DNA of 64,000 nt from Acephala macrosclerotiorum (taxonomy: Eukaryota; Ascomycota; Leotiomycetes; Helotiales; Mollisiaceae), in the NCBI GenBank assembly GCA_014904845.1, contig MU119365.1, forward strand, positions 1-64,000, read 5' to 3'. The translations under genes and the position numbers were made by a program. Position 1 is the first letter of the stretch; each line of letters begins with the position of its first letter. Under the pieces are notes generated by a model. The model was not told where the DNA came from, searched no databases, and worked only from the letters and a program-made list of their open reading frames with translations. This document shows, in pieces, positions 36,761 through 47,845 of this stretch.

Positions 36761-36883
36761 GGTTCTACTGGGAATTGAACCCAGATCCCCGGAATCAAAA
36801 TCCGATGTGCTAACTGGTTTAAGGTCAGTAACGAATTTGAAGGTCTGAAGTAAAGGCTGAATTACCCATTACACCATAGAACC
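36761..36883 (-). tRNA. tRNA-Gln (UUG anticodon) with a 52-nt D-loop insertion
   Basis: On the minus strand the gene starts GGTTCTATGGTGTAATGG and ends CTGGGTTCAATTCCCAG TAGAACC. The acceptor arm GGTTCTA/TAGAACC, the anticodon arm TCGGA-TTTTGAT-TCCGG (anticodon TTG, loop of 7, one closing T-G pair) and the T arm CTGGG-TTCAATT-CCCAG are all complete. The B-box GGTTCAATTCC and the A-box TGGTGTAATGG are intact. The gene is 123 nt because 52 nt are inserted in the D-loop, between ATGG and TTAGCA; removing them restores an ordinary 71-nt tRNA. No insertion is present at 37/38, the normal eukaryotic intron site. It could be functional with an unusual intron, or an inactivated copy. Confidence 0.85.
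36814..36865 (-). other. Candidate non-canonical intron in the tRNA-Gln D-loop
   Basis: On the minus strand this 52-nt insertion begins GTAATT, has TTACTGACC 13 nt before its end, and ends ACCAG. These are the hallmarks of a fungal spliceosomal intron (GT donor, CTGAC branch site, CAG acceptor) rather than of a tRNA-endonuclease intron. The boundary could be shifted one base left without changing the spliced product; the GT-AG register is one of the two options. I see no clear bulge-helix-bulge. Confidence 0.6.
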
Positions 36884-37554
36884 CGATTTTAGTTTGTTAA
36901 CAAACTATCGATTGGATGGGCGAAAACTGCCTATTTAAATATATATATAGGCTATCTTTCAAAGGCGCTGGGATCCCACGGAAAGAATAGCTGTTTTCTC
37001 GCCTTCAAATAATCCGAAACCCGCATCACGTGTTTCCCCCACATTGAGACAACGTCGAACAGCCTGGGTTACTTCTCCCCCACAACTCCTCACCAATCGC
37101 CTGTTTCTCTCCACAGCCCATTCTTGAACTCGTCCACTCAACTTCTGCTTACTGTTGCCCTCGTATGCAGCTCGTCTGCCATTCCATCGGGCTATGCAGG
37201 GACCGCTCGTCCACTGCTCTGCCCACGGAATTGTCGGTCCCTTCCTGATCCAGCAGTTACGAGCAAAATCTTCGACTCTGCCTCGGGGCCCAAGGGAAAT
37301 TCGCCCGATATCCGCGCAAGACGGACGGCAGCGGGCTCGATTGACACTATTGATGCCTCTCCCACTTATATGTGCTATACCGCCCCCCTTCCCTATAACC
37401 TGCTTACATCCTAGGTATTTCCTTTTCTCCCCTTCTGTGAAAAGCAACCACTTCGACGTAAGAACGTTGCACACGAGATATATAGGTGTAAATCATGCCT
37501 GACAGACATTCCTGGTCATCCGGTTGTTTGTAGTCCAGACCTGCCACGCTGGCA
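36884..37554. other. Intergenic; promoter side of tRNA and PH gene
   Basis: The minus ORF 36959-37474 (171 codons) and overlapping plus ORFs show no domain and no consistent splicing; I take them as chance. The sequence atatatatag at about 36940 is upstream of the tRNA, on its 5' side. Confidence 0.5.
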
Positions 37555-39108
37555 ATGATTGAGGAGCAGAGCAGTGGCAGTCATGTAACTGCTGGTGTTA
37601 TCTCCAGTGCGAGACGGCAGTCGATCGATATCAATCAGCAGAGTTCAGCACGACACTCAATGGATGGATATTACCAACAGGAGGGCATTTCCGAGCCTCC
37701 CGAGCCTCCGCCAAATTACGATGCTTTGCTCGAATCTCCTACATTGCGTCGACGATTCAATATACAGCCGAGAGAAGATGAAGGGCGAGAGGTTCTGCCG
37801 CCGTATTCGTGCGAGATAAGTGTGCAGAGCGTGTTTCTGAAGAAGATGGAACTCGAAGGCGCTGTACACAAGGCTCAAGATAGGAATTGGTACAAGGTTC
37901 TGGCTACGTTGCAAGGGACAGCATTGTCATTCTACAAATACCAGAAGCCAGGCATGTTCTCGTCTGCAAGAGATGCCACTGGGCGAAAGACTGGTCCAGA
38001 TTTCCCTCCAGGACTGAAGCGCGGACAATTTCTACGGAGCTACAATCTTCAGCATGCGGATGTTGGCATTGCTGCTGATTACTTGAAGTAGGTCAATGTT
38101 CATTCCCTATTTTTCCTATGCATTGGGAGATCAATTCCTCCTTGAAGTCTTGGCAACATTCACTCCATTATCCACTCGACCGGATTTCCAAGGATAACTT
38201 GAACTCAAGTACTGACATCACGCAGAAAACGCTACGTGATCCGTGTCCGCGCCGAAGCCGACCAATTCCTCCTCTCTTGCCATAAGATCGAAACCTTTGT
38301 CCTATGGCTGCAATCCCTCTTTGCAGCAATCGACCTTGCTCCACCCCTTGATGATCGAGAAATCCCACGAGACCTAAGTATACCTCGCCGTACTCGTCGA
38401 CGAATAGCAAGAACAGGCTTCAGCGATGCTCCGGCCAATACAGCATTGGTACGAGAGCAGGAAGAGATAATATCTACACAATTTCCACCCTTGGCTGTGG
38501 CCGAAACACAAGCTTCGGGCTCGGGGACCGATGTGTCGAGGCCTGAGTCTATAGCAGAGCAAGATAATATCATTGAGGAATTGGAATCGACATCTAGCTC
38601 TCCAGCTATCTCTCGACCCGTCTCCCCGCCTTCAGTTTCACCCAGCACAACAGACTCTAGCCCAACCGCCACAACCTCCTCATCACCAACCACAACCGCC
38701 CCTCCAAGTCCCAACCCAGCCTCTCCCTCACGCTCTTCACTCCTAACCCGCGCCCGCCAGGCTATGTCCTCATCCCCCTACCTCCCCTCCACCCCCACCA
38801 CCACCCCCAACCCAAACATAACCAGCGACGGCAAATGGCGACCCCAACACCAATGGACCCATTTCTACGACATGATGTACGCTAAACGGTGCATGGCAGT
38901 CCTCACGCATCGGAGTCCGAGAAAGAGTAATTTGGTTATTATGAAGGGAAAACGGTGGGTTGTTGATTGGGCAACGGGGAAGTTGGAGAGGGAGGGACCG
39001 CCGGACTATGGTGAGGTTGTGGATGGTGATCTGAATCGGGTGGGTACTAGAGGGAAGGTTGGAGAGGCGCAGGGGACGCTGGTTGTGCAGAGAGAGGTGA
39101 GGGTTTGA
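37555..39108 (+). CDS. PH-domain protein with disordered Ser/Pro-rich region
   Basis: Two exons (37555-38087, 38226-39108; intron 38088-38225 with GTAGGT and CGCAG) give 471 residues. The N-terminus is polar and includes PPNYDALLESPTLRRRF. A pleckstrin-homology-like domain runs from about residue 85 to 215: VQSVFLKKMELEGAVHKAQ, RNWYKVLATLQGTALSFYK, and after the splice KKRYVIRVRAEADQFLLSC, closing with the amphipathic helix ETFVLWLQSLFAAIDLA whose Trp is the conserved PH tryptophan. A long Ser/Thr/Pro low-complexity stretch (about 260-365) follows, then a conserved C-terminal HQWTHFYDMMYAKRCM segment. Such proteins bind phosphoinositides or proteins at membranes; the specific role is unknown. 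Confidence 0.8.
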
Positions 39109-40107
39109 GGGTTAGAAAGGTAAGAAAGGGGGAGATTTTGTGGTTGAGTGGGCGATAGAATGATAGATGGTTTGCAGATTAGGAGGGAGTTCTTGTTATA
39201 AAACGGCATGGCGTGGTTGCAAGCGAGCATTGGATTTTAGGTTGGGCTTTGTACTTTATACTTTATAGATAAAGAATAAAAATGCCTTGGATTTGTTACA
39301 TCATTTCCTACTCGTACTGCGACTCGTAATGCGACTCGTAATGAAGGATGGAGATCTCGCTTGGTGGAAAAGGGGCGTTAGGCGGGCTATTGCACTCTAT
39401 GCGACCACAGTGTAGACATGCGTGCTTCAGTTGTGGTAAAAAAAAACTATTCAACTTTAATGGCTTGAATACTCTCGTTGCATTCAATTCATGATCAGCA
39501 ACTATGCAGGTTTGCAAAATCATAGAACGCCTATGTAATTACACGAAGCCCACCCTTCTTCTACATTCATCTTCCATACGATCGATCGTGAAGCCAGAGA
39601 TTTCCACTGCCTATTTCTCAAATGAGGAAGCACAAACTTCTCAGCTACATTAGAAGGTCTAAGACTATCGCTCCACCTGCATCTGGGGAGGTGATGCATC
39701 GTCACATCTCTCCTCCTCACCTCTTCTAGACCTCCCACGGAACAGCGTTGCTCCGCCGGAAGAGACGCTCTTAGATGGTCGAATGTAGCAGTGCCATGCT
39801 TCTGTCTCTCCACTTGTCCCGCTGCCTCTTGACTGATGTACCCAATCCCTCGGGCAGAATAGACACCAATGACGGCGTCTAAAGTTCCAAGCCATGTTTT
39901 TCTAGTACAGTTGTCCCACAATTCTTCCCAACCGATGGCTATAACTCCAGGAGAGATATTACTTCCTCCTACCTTTCGTATCTTCGTAACAGCACAGCCG
40001 TCTCAAAATGTCCTCCCAAAAAGCCCGTGTCGATGTCCATGTCATCACCCTCTCTATGTCTCATACCAGACAAATATCTTCTCTCCACAATCCCATCTAG
40101 AGCAACC
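39109..40107. other. Intergenic; no supported gene
   Basis: The minus ORF 39520-39921 (133 codons) is the longest in the interval and lacks recognisable motifs. A short direct repeat (actcgtactgcgactcgtaatgcgactcgtaatg) lies at about 39309-39342. Confidence 0.5.
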
Positions 40108-40869
40108 TCAACCCTCCATCTTCATCAAAACCTCCCCCGCCTCCCTTCCTTCACCGCTCAACTCCCCAACCTTCTCCCCCAGCCTCTCCCCTGCATCCCC
40201 CAAGTCCTTACCCCCCTGCTCTACCAGCTTAAGCAGCCTCTCAATCTCCTCCCTCTGCGCTCTAATATCAACCATCAAATTCGCATTCATAGATTGTTGT
40301 GTTTGGAGCCGTGCGTTCAACTGGCTGTTTTGCGCAATGTGGAGGGGGAGGGTGTGCGCGTTCATTAATGGCTTTGGTGGGAGGGTGTGCGGCCTTTCAT
40401 CCTTATCATTAGCATTTGTTTTGAAAGTTGAAAAGTGAAGAGAGACGGAAATCAAAACAGAAGGCACTCACGGGACAAGAATCTCCCCCTCGCCATCCCC
40501 TTCAATCGAGCGTGCCTTCCTCCGCCTAGCATCCGCAATAAGATCCTCCAACCTATTCAACCTCTCTACAACCCCCCTCTCCTCCAAAATCGTCTGAAAT
40601 TCCTCTCTAGCGAAATCTCCCAGGCGTGAAATCATACCGGAATGCATTCCTTGTAGAGCATGGCTGGCTTGGATGGAGATCTGCGGGAAGCAGGAGCTGA
40701 AGGAGGGGTAGGAGATGGATTTTAGGGTATTTGTTAGGATTCTGTCGTAGAGGTCGAGGAGGGCTGCTGCACGGGGGCCGGGTGCTGCTTGAACTGGGGC
40801 TTGGGGAGGTGGGGAAGGGGACTCATCGCGATTGTCGTTGGTGGAGGTTGAGGGGTCTGCTGATGGCAT
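40108..40869 (-). CDS. NNF1: Kinetochore protein Nnf1 (MIS12/MIND complex subunit)
   Basis: Two exons (40472-40869 and 40108-40393; intron 40394-40471 with GTGAGT donor, GCTAAT branch site) give 227 residues, the usual size for fungal Nnf1. The diagnostic Nnf1 block is in the first exon: LLDLYDRILTNTLKSISYPSF, SCFPQI, ARE-EFQTILEERGVVERLN, LEDLIADARRRKA. The second exon is helical and heptad-like (QREEIERLLKLVEQ), as expected of the coiled coil that pairs with Mtw1/Mis12. Nnf1 links the inner centromere (CENP-C/Mif2) to the Ndc80 complex at kinetochores. The N-terminus is a Pro/Ser-rich disordered tail. Confidence 0.85.
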
Positions 40870-41687
40870 CGTGAGGATTGCGAATGTATTGATGTGAGTT
40901 TGAAGTCGCGAGTCTGTTGTTTGATCGTGCGCAAGTATGGTGGAATGCGGGAGAGTTGTCCGTGAGGAGAGAGGTGGTGTTGAGAAGTTGGAAGAGGAAG
41001 TTTGTTTACGCGATGTTGGACGCGACGAGGCTTTTGGCTCGGCATTTGGCGCTTTCCAATTAAACCAGAAATAATTAAATCACGACGACACCAATGTTCA
41101 AACTTGATTGAATTGCTTTAAAACTGGAACAAATGATAAATCATACATACATGTGGCATAAGAATTGAAATTGGAATTGTTGACCAGGGGGTTAGTGAGA
41201 TATTCGTGTTTGAAATAGTTTGTATCACGTGCCGGCCATATGTCAAATGTTTGGGTGAGGGGGAACAAGTGTGAGGTATTGGGCATGTCTTCGGAGTTAG
41301 ATTGAAAAGAGAATATATCTATTGAATCTGTTCAATGATGGATCAAGTTCCAACTCAGTTTGAAGGGACAACAGCAGCCAAACCATAACAGTACCATCTA
41401 GCAGGTCACAATCAGCAGAGCTTGGTTTCAGTACGAGAGGTTCTTCATTACGATCTAAAAGAGGTATATGTATCCATTCCTCATCATAGACATTCATAAT
41501 CCCATCTCCATGTACTCGAAGAAAACATCATATATGCCTCCGATGCTCAAAACATTATGCAGTATCCAGGACATCGTATCCTATTTTACATCCCAGAACG
41601 CCCGCTCCATAGACAACCCAAGCCACATCACATCCAACATTTCATCTCATCTCTTTCCTCTCAACTCGTATCTCCCAATTGGTTTCG
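40870..41687. other. Intergenic between nnf1 and the cytochrome b561-type gene
   Basis: AT-leaning non-coding DNA; only short ORFs, none convincing. It should contain the nnf1 promoter at its left end and the 3' UTR of the minus-strand neighbour at its right end. Confidence 0.55.
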
Positions 41688-44206
41688 TTAAGTGAAATCA
41701 ACAGTCCCCGAAGTCCCACCAGGATGATTCCCACCTTTCCGCTCTAACCTCCTCCTCCGCCTCCTCTCCGCCGCAGCCTCAGCTCCATCCCCTTGGCTAG
41801 CATCTGGACTCATGGCCGACCAAGTAGCATGACTCTCAGGACTATTCACACTCGGTGCTCCAACCGTCCCACTCGCTCCTGCTTCACCAGGTCGTCCACT
41901 ATAATACGCACTGTCTTTCGGTCTTCTACCTCCAGCAAAAGCTGGGTTTGGAGGACTCAAAGGCGCCATAGCAGGCGCCATAACAGGGGGTGTTGGAGGA
42001 GGAACAGAAGTCTCTGCTCTCCTCTCAGCATCTCTCTCATCTCGTCTATATCTTCGTCTCGAGGCTGCGGTATCAGTGCCACTCAAACTACTCAATGAAT
42101 CCGCTCTCCTCCTATGTCGTTCCGAGCGTCTAGCTTCTCGTTCAGCAGCTGCTTCTTGCTCTGTCAATCGTCGAAGAGTGACATGTCGGTCTTTATCGTC
42201 GTGGACTTTGACTTTCACGCTCACGGGCGGACTGGTTACAGTCGAGGCTTCGTGTCGGGATTGACTTCGTTGTCGTCGGCGCTCTTCTTCCGCTGCTAGT
42301 GTGGCTGCTGCTCCGGCTGCGGCTGCCATTGCGGCTTCTCCTTCTCGACGACGGCGCTCGGAATGGCGTCTGTGAGGGTGTCCACCTGGAGACATATAGG
42401 ATTCGCTTCCTGATTCTGGATGCAGGATACCTTGGGGATCGTGGGGGAGTGGAGGCATTGAGACAGGTGCTGTAACATCGTGTCTTGACTGCGGTTGGTT
42501 GATCGCTGCTCCAGCTGCGCCAGCTGCGAAGCCAGCAGGAACTGGCGGAATTCCTCCGGGTCGAATATCGTGGGGGTTGTCGATCACGGATGAGAGATCT
42601 GAAGATTGTGTTCTTGATCCTCGTCTTCCGTGTCTACCGCCTGAGCCACCTCCTGTCGGACGCTGTGGCATCTGCCCTCTTCGAGCACGTCTCTCATCCT
42701 CAATTCGCTCCTGTTCAAGGCGTGCTAGACGATCCTCCTCTTTCTTGTCTCGTCTGTCTTTCATCTTCTTGGCGAACCAGCCCACACCCAATCCAGCCAA
42801 GAGGCCATTTCGTACTTTGTGAGTTGATTGAGGTCGTCTTGACGGCGACAACGTTGAATCGTAGTCATAATAACTGTCTGAATCGTAAGAGTCTCGACGA
42901 TTTCCTGGTCGAACTGGTCTTGGTGTGACAGGTCGAGGCTCAGCAGTGCTTATAGCAGACGCCGCTAGAACTGGGTCTCCTGGGCCTGGAAGAATCGGGC
43001 GATTCGTACGACCTTCTTCCATTCGATGGACCTCGACACTCTCTGTGCTGTCGCTATCTCGTCGTCTTCTGTCGTGTCTCCGAGATGGCGTATCTGGCGC
43101 AACAGAAGAGTACGTATCTTCCTCCCTTCTTCGCTTTCGTCCATCATACCAACTCTTCGCCAATCCCGCAACACCCAAGACCGCTGCCCCTTTCAGCAAC
43201 GTATCCATCATTCCGCCTCCCTTGTCGTCTCGTCGTCGTGAATCGTACTTCTCTTCCTCAACATAGCTTCCGCTTCCTCTCCGGCTTGGAATTACTTCCA
43301 CTCGACTTCTGCTCCTGCTTCGACTTCTATTCCGACTCTTCCGTCCACTCAGCAAAGCAGCAGCTCCCGCACCAGCAGCCAACGGCCCCAACAATCCACC
43401 AAACCGACTTGGCTTCCTATCCTCAATAACCGTCCCACCATGGCTACTCGCCCTCAAGCCCGTATCAATCGGAATCTGCGCCCGGTAACTCAAGACAAAA
43501 AACAAGACCAATAGAAAGAACATCCACAGCGCATAAAGAATGAATGTCCACTTCGGACTCCCATATAGCGTCAGTCCCAACGGTACCTGCGCGAAACCCA
43601 GTAAAGCCGTAGCTCGACCAAGCCATTGATGTAGCACCTTCTTGAGAGGTGGTCTCCTCCCTCGTGCTTGTTCTCGTCTATGCATCCACCACCCAGTAAT
43701 AGCTTGCCATAATACCAAGACATAAATCGCCAGCCCAATCCCATGGTGTGGATTCGTGAGACTACGTTCAGGACCAACTGCGAACCATCCGAGTGTGAAG
43801 ACCACTGTTGTCAAAGCTACTGTCAGGATTTGGAGGTAAATATGCATTCGTACAGCCCAGAAGCGAGAGCGGCCGTAGAAAGCGGCGATGAGGATCGCGG
43901 AGGGTACGATGAAGAGGAAGGTTATTATGGCAATGATACCGTGGCCTTTGATTAGTTGGTGGTATTGTGGGAGGCCTGCGAATCTGTTTCCCATTCCTGT
44001 TTATCACTGTCAGCTTGCTTTCATTCAATCTTGTATTTTGAGAGAGGAAGAATACCATTATATCTCATTGTCTCAAAATTCAACCCCATCAAATTGGGCA
44101 GCAGGAAGTCGTTCCGCGATGCATCCCATGTTCCATCTCCTACGTACATGGTATTCGATGAATATGTACTGCTGCCAGCTGGCGAGAGATTATCTAGAGG
44201 CGCCAT
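41688..44206 (-). CDS. Cytochrome b561-type transmembrane protein with long basic tail
   Basis: Two exons (44056-44206 and 41688-43996; intron 43997-44055) give 819 residues. The exon junction restores MRYNG-MGNRFAGLPQYHQ. Residues about 60-220 form a cytochrome b561 / ferric-reductase-like core: hydrophobic helices plus the four expected haem-ligand histidines (KGHG near 69, MHIYLQ near 102, NPHHGIG at 134-135, LHQWLGR near 173). This family moves electrons across membranes. The remaining 600 residues are low-complexity, rich in Arg, Ser, Glu and Ala, with repeated RRR/ERR clusters and RSRSRSRSR near 280, and predicted cytosolic or disordered. There is no N-terminal DOMON domain and no signal peptide. 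The tail's role is unknown. Confidence 0.8.
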
Positions 44207-45733
44207 GTCGACGGCAATGCGCCGCCGGGGCTCTGCAGACCCTCAGTTCGTAGGTATGATTGTATAGTTATTTCGTCCGTATGGATCGTGTCGAGAAATG
44301 CGAATAGATGTAAACCCAAAGAATGTAGCTCAGCCTTGTGCTCGTGTGTTGGAGAAAATGCTGACCGCTGAATCGTAAAGTCGTATCGGAGGGTAAACAA
44401 TCTTATCGCTGTGCTGTGCTGTGCTATGCTGTTCACCAGCGATGGCCCCGCTTTGAAAGGAATGTTGTATGCTATTGTGTATTTGTGAGAAGAGAGAGGA
44501 GCCAGATAGCAATGAAGCTTGTGGTGATTCTTGGGCGAGCTTACGAATACCGACTAGATGCAGCGCAAGGATGGGTCGTCTGTCGCCCAGCGGTGGTGCG
44601 TTTGTTGGTTCGCGGGGTGATTTGTTGTGGCCAATTGGAAGACCTGGCTCACTGGGCAACCGTGAGCGAGGGAAGGATTTGTGGCTTGCAACCAGGTTTG
44701 AGGGACGATGAAGCAGAGATCCGGACTCCGGAGAAATATTGAGATAATAAAGATCTTGATGGAGAGACCTGAGATTTTTACAAGCTGAGGTCTAACCAAG
44801 AATCCTCAACTCGTTGTTGAGCTTCGAAGTTAAGCTTGTCACGTGTTGGGCATCACCGACAACACGCATTGACGAACAGCCTTCTGATGGATACATGACC
44901 AGAAGAATCTATCCATTGCTTGTGAGATGCAGTAATTCGGATGTTTACGTTGATTTTACAGCCAGAGGTAAGGTCGAGAGGTATCAGCTCTCAAACTCGA
45001 CGACTCACGACGCTGTGTCTGGATCACAACAAACAATTCAGCAGGCTGTGCAATATGCAAATTCTCGGACTTGGCAAGCCATTACCACATCTCACACGGG
45101 AGCCTCAACTCATGCTCCCGTGTCACTATTACTTCTCAAAGAGCATATTCTCCTCCCATTTGAGGCTCGAAAACAGAACCATATAAACCAAAAACTAACG
45201 CTACACTAGGTGCTGATACCTACCGACGTCGAAACCACAGAGAGTCCTTAAGTCGGCACTCCTTACCCCGGGATCTACTCAATCAAGATACCATCAAAAT
45301 CATCTATCCCTTACCTAGAGCTGCGCTCTATCATACCATTCGCTTTCGAGGAATACAAGACCACTCACATCCGAATACACGTGACGCTTTCCCCTCGATA
45401 TATCCGACCTTGCGAATCATGGTCCTTGAGCTCAGATCCTCCTTTTCTCCAAACAAAGTTCAAATCCCGATCGTACCATGTTGCAATCATATTATACTTC
45501 AATGGCGGGGTTCAAATACCGTCTACCAAACAACGACGGGCCAGCGGATTCCTGAGGAAGAGCATGACTCTGTTGGTTCTTTCGGATGAGCGGACTGAGC
45601 CCGATATAAGTTGATGATATCTTGCATTCTTCGTCAGGACCATCAATACCATCACTCAAATCAAGCAACACCACCGCTTCTCATCCACTAAGCTTCGTTT
45701 CTAACCTCATTTCAACCCCAACAATTCACAATA
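44207..45733. other. Intergenic between divergent genes
   Basis: Holds the promoters of the b561-type gene (minus) and the DJ-1-like gene (plus). Several short ORFs on both strands are not supported. A small gctgt repeat occurs at about 44408-44430. Confidence 0.5.
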
Positions 45734-46513
45734 ATGTCCACCCAAACACCACACCACTACGCCGTCCTCCTCTACCCCGGCTTCCAAGCCCTCGACATCT
45801 TCGGCCCCCTCGACATCCTCAACATCCTCGCCCTTACCCACCCCTCCCTCACCATCTCCCTCCTCTCCACCACCCTCGCCCCCGTCTCAACCTGCCTCAC
45901 ATCTTCCTCCTCCCCAACATTCGGCCAGTCCATAACTCCTACCCACACTTTCTCCTCCCCTCCTCCTAACATCGACGTTTTACTCGTACCTGGAGGTTTC
46001 GGTTCTCGAGATCCGGAAGTGATTAAGCCGGCGGTGGAGTTTATTAGAAGTATTTATCCGGGGTTGAAATGGCTGTTGTGTGTTTGTACGGGAAGCGTGG
46101 TGGCTGCTAAGTCGGGGGTGTTGGATGGAAAGAGAGCTACTACTTATAAGAGGATGTTAGACTGGGCAGCAAAAGAAGGTCCTAATGTTACATGGGTCCC
46201 GAAAGCTCGTTGGGTGGAGGATGGGAATGTTTGGAGTAGTTCGGGGATTGCGGCGGGGATTGATCTTGTAAGTGACACTTTTCTTCTCTTGCCTTTTGAT
46301 TTGGCTTTGCTGGGAGATGCCGAGCAGGTTTGAGAAACGAGCATTAAGCGAGAAGCTTGAGAATATGGTACTGACTCGTTGTAGATGTATGCTTGGGTGG
46401 CACATGTTTATGGTGAGGAAGTGTCGAAGGGGGTTGCGGATGCGAGTGAGTATGTGAGGAAGGGGAGGGATGATGATGTGTTTGCGGAGAGGTGGAAGGA
46501 TGATCAACTTTGA
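45734..46513 (+). CDS. DJ-1/PfpI family protein
   Basis: Two exons (45734-46267, 46385-46513; intron with GTAAGT and GTTGTAG) give 220 residues, right for the ThiJ/PfpI fold. The start is preceded by ACAATA. The sequence shows the family order: YPGFQALDIFGPLDIL, VLLVPGGFGSRD, then the nucleophile elbow LLCVCTGSVVAAKSGVLDG with the reactive Cys at residue 118, RATTYKRM, and WSSSGIAAGID. Members include isonitrile hydratases, glyoxalase III-type enzymes and transcription-factor glutamine amidotransferase-like proteins; the subgroup with AxxG-DxxGPxD wording is often annotated as isonitrile hydratase-like. It converges on the oxidoreductase gene 132 bp away. Confidence 0.85.
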
Positions 46514-46645
46514 GCGGTTTTTGCGAGAATACAAGGGCGTGGTTTCTCGACATTAGTTTTGTTCTTTGTGCATAGTCTCGGCTTATTGAGTCGAGGAGTA
46601 GATTGCTGCCGCTCGCCCTCATCTTGCTTGTACCAAAAGTTCACA

Positions 46646-47845
46646 TCACCACCACTTCTCAAACAAAACATTTTCTTCCCTCATCCCTTCTGCTTTCCTC
46701 GCCTTCTCAACAAACTCATCCGTCATTCCTGGAGGGCCACAGATATAACACACCGTATCCCCCCTCTCCTCCACAGGCCCCAAAGCTTCAACTAAACCCC
46801 CCTCTGTAACCCTACCCATCGTCACCCCAATAAAGTATTCCAAGCCCAAACTTCTTGCATCTCCGACATGCTCCCCATTTGAGACGAATAGCTCCAACCT
46901 CCCTTGCCTCCCGAAGTGAAATTCCTCAAATATCTTCGCCAATCTTGGCAGGAATAGGATCTCATCAATATTATTTGAGGTCGTCTTGACAGAGTATAGG
47001 AATTTGACCGTAAATCCCAGATTTCCCTCTCTTCCCCCTCTTTCCTTTGCCAGTTCGCTGATCGAAGACATCATGCTCATCAAAGGATTAATCCCCACGC
47101 CTCCCGCAACAAACACCACCCTTTTCAACCCCTGGAACGAATCAGCGTCATATTCCTCGAAAATATTAACGAGTGAGTATTGCGAAACTCAGTGGTACGA
47201 AATCTACTCAGTACGACAAATTCATACGGCTGAGACAAAGGAAATCGCTGCTAACCTCAACCCCTCTTCTTGGAGGCCAAACAAAACTCCCACCGACCCT
47301 AACCCTCAATTCCTTCCCTAGAATCGTTTCTTCAGGTTGCCATAAGTAAGCAGCAGGAGGATTGCTCGGAGATTTCTGGATCGCGAGTTGGAGGTTGGGT
47401 GATGAAGGGGAGGAGGTGATTGTGAAGCCTCCTGCTTCGGGGATGTTGGGGCAGTAGACATCTAGCCATTGGCCAGGGAGGAACTTGGTTTGTTAGTTCG
47501 TGCTTGCTTGTTCTGGGAAGGTGGGAAGAGGGAGGGGTACTTTAATGGGCGGGTTGGTGGGGGTAAGTTGGAACAGGCGGATCGTGGGGTTTATGGTTTG
47601 TATATTGGTTATACTGACAGTGTGTAGTGACTTTAATGCAGCGTCAGTTTCTATTTCTGGAAGACGGTTTCGAGAGCGAGAGATGAGAAAAAGTAAATGG
47701 GAGAGATGCTGACATCATCACGTGGCTCCTCGGCCGTTCGCTCAAGGTGGGATAATAACGCTTTGGTTGTCGCCATCCTCGTGACAAGATGCCTGGAGAT
47801 TGAAAGACTAGAAGGTCTGAGTAGAGATCTTGATAACAGAAGCAT
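46646..47845 (-). CDS. Mitochondrial-type NAD(P)H oxidoreductase (OXNAD1-like)
   Basis: Four exons (47722-47845, 47541-47656, 47256-47483, 46646-47131) give 317 residues in frame. The N-terminus LLLSRSLLRPSSLSISRHLV is basic and serine-rich, like a mitochondrial presequence. A flavin-binding barrel follows: NIQTINPTIRLFQLTP, KFLPGQWLDVYCP, GGFTITSSP. After it comes the NAD-binding lobe: VVFVAGGVGINPLMSMM, VKFLYSVKT, CYICGPPGMTDEFVEKA. This is the ferredoxin-reductase-like fold of NADH-cytochrome b5 reductase and OXNAD1 proteins; the electron acceptor is unknown. Intron 47484-47540 has an ACTAAC branch site; the first intron (47657-47721) has a weak GTGATG donor and is the least certain. Confidence 0.8.

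Noticed and set aside
36959..37474. 171-codon minus ORF upstream of the PH gene
   Set aside because: No domain, no hydrophobic or repeat pattern, and plus-strand ORFs of similar length overlap it; likely chance in GC-normal DNA.
39520..39921. 133-codon minus ORF
   Set aside because: Starts at a plausible ATG but shows no recognisable motif or splice support and is overlapped by another frame.
42499..43429. Several plus-strand ORFs of 100-114 codons
   Set aside because: They are antisense shadows of the Arg/Ser-rich tail of the b561-type gene; such biased codons often leave the opposite strand open.
44814..45209. 131-codon plus ORF
   Set aside because: Overlapping frames of similar quality and no family resemblance.
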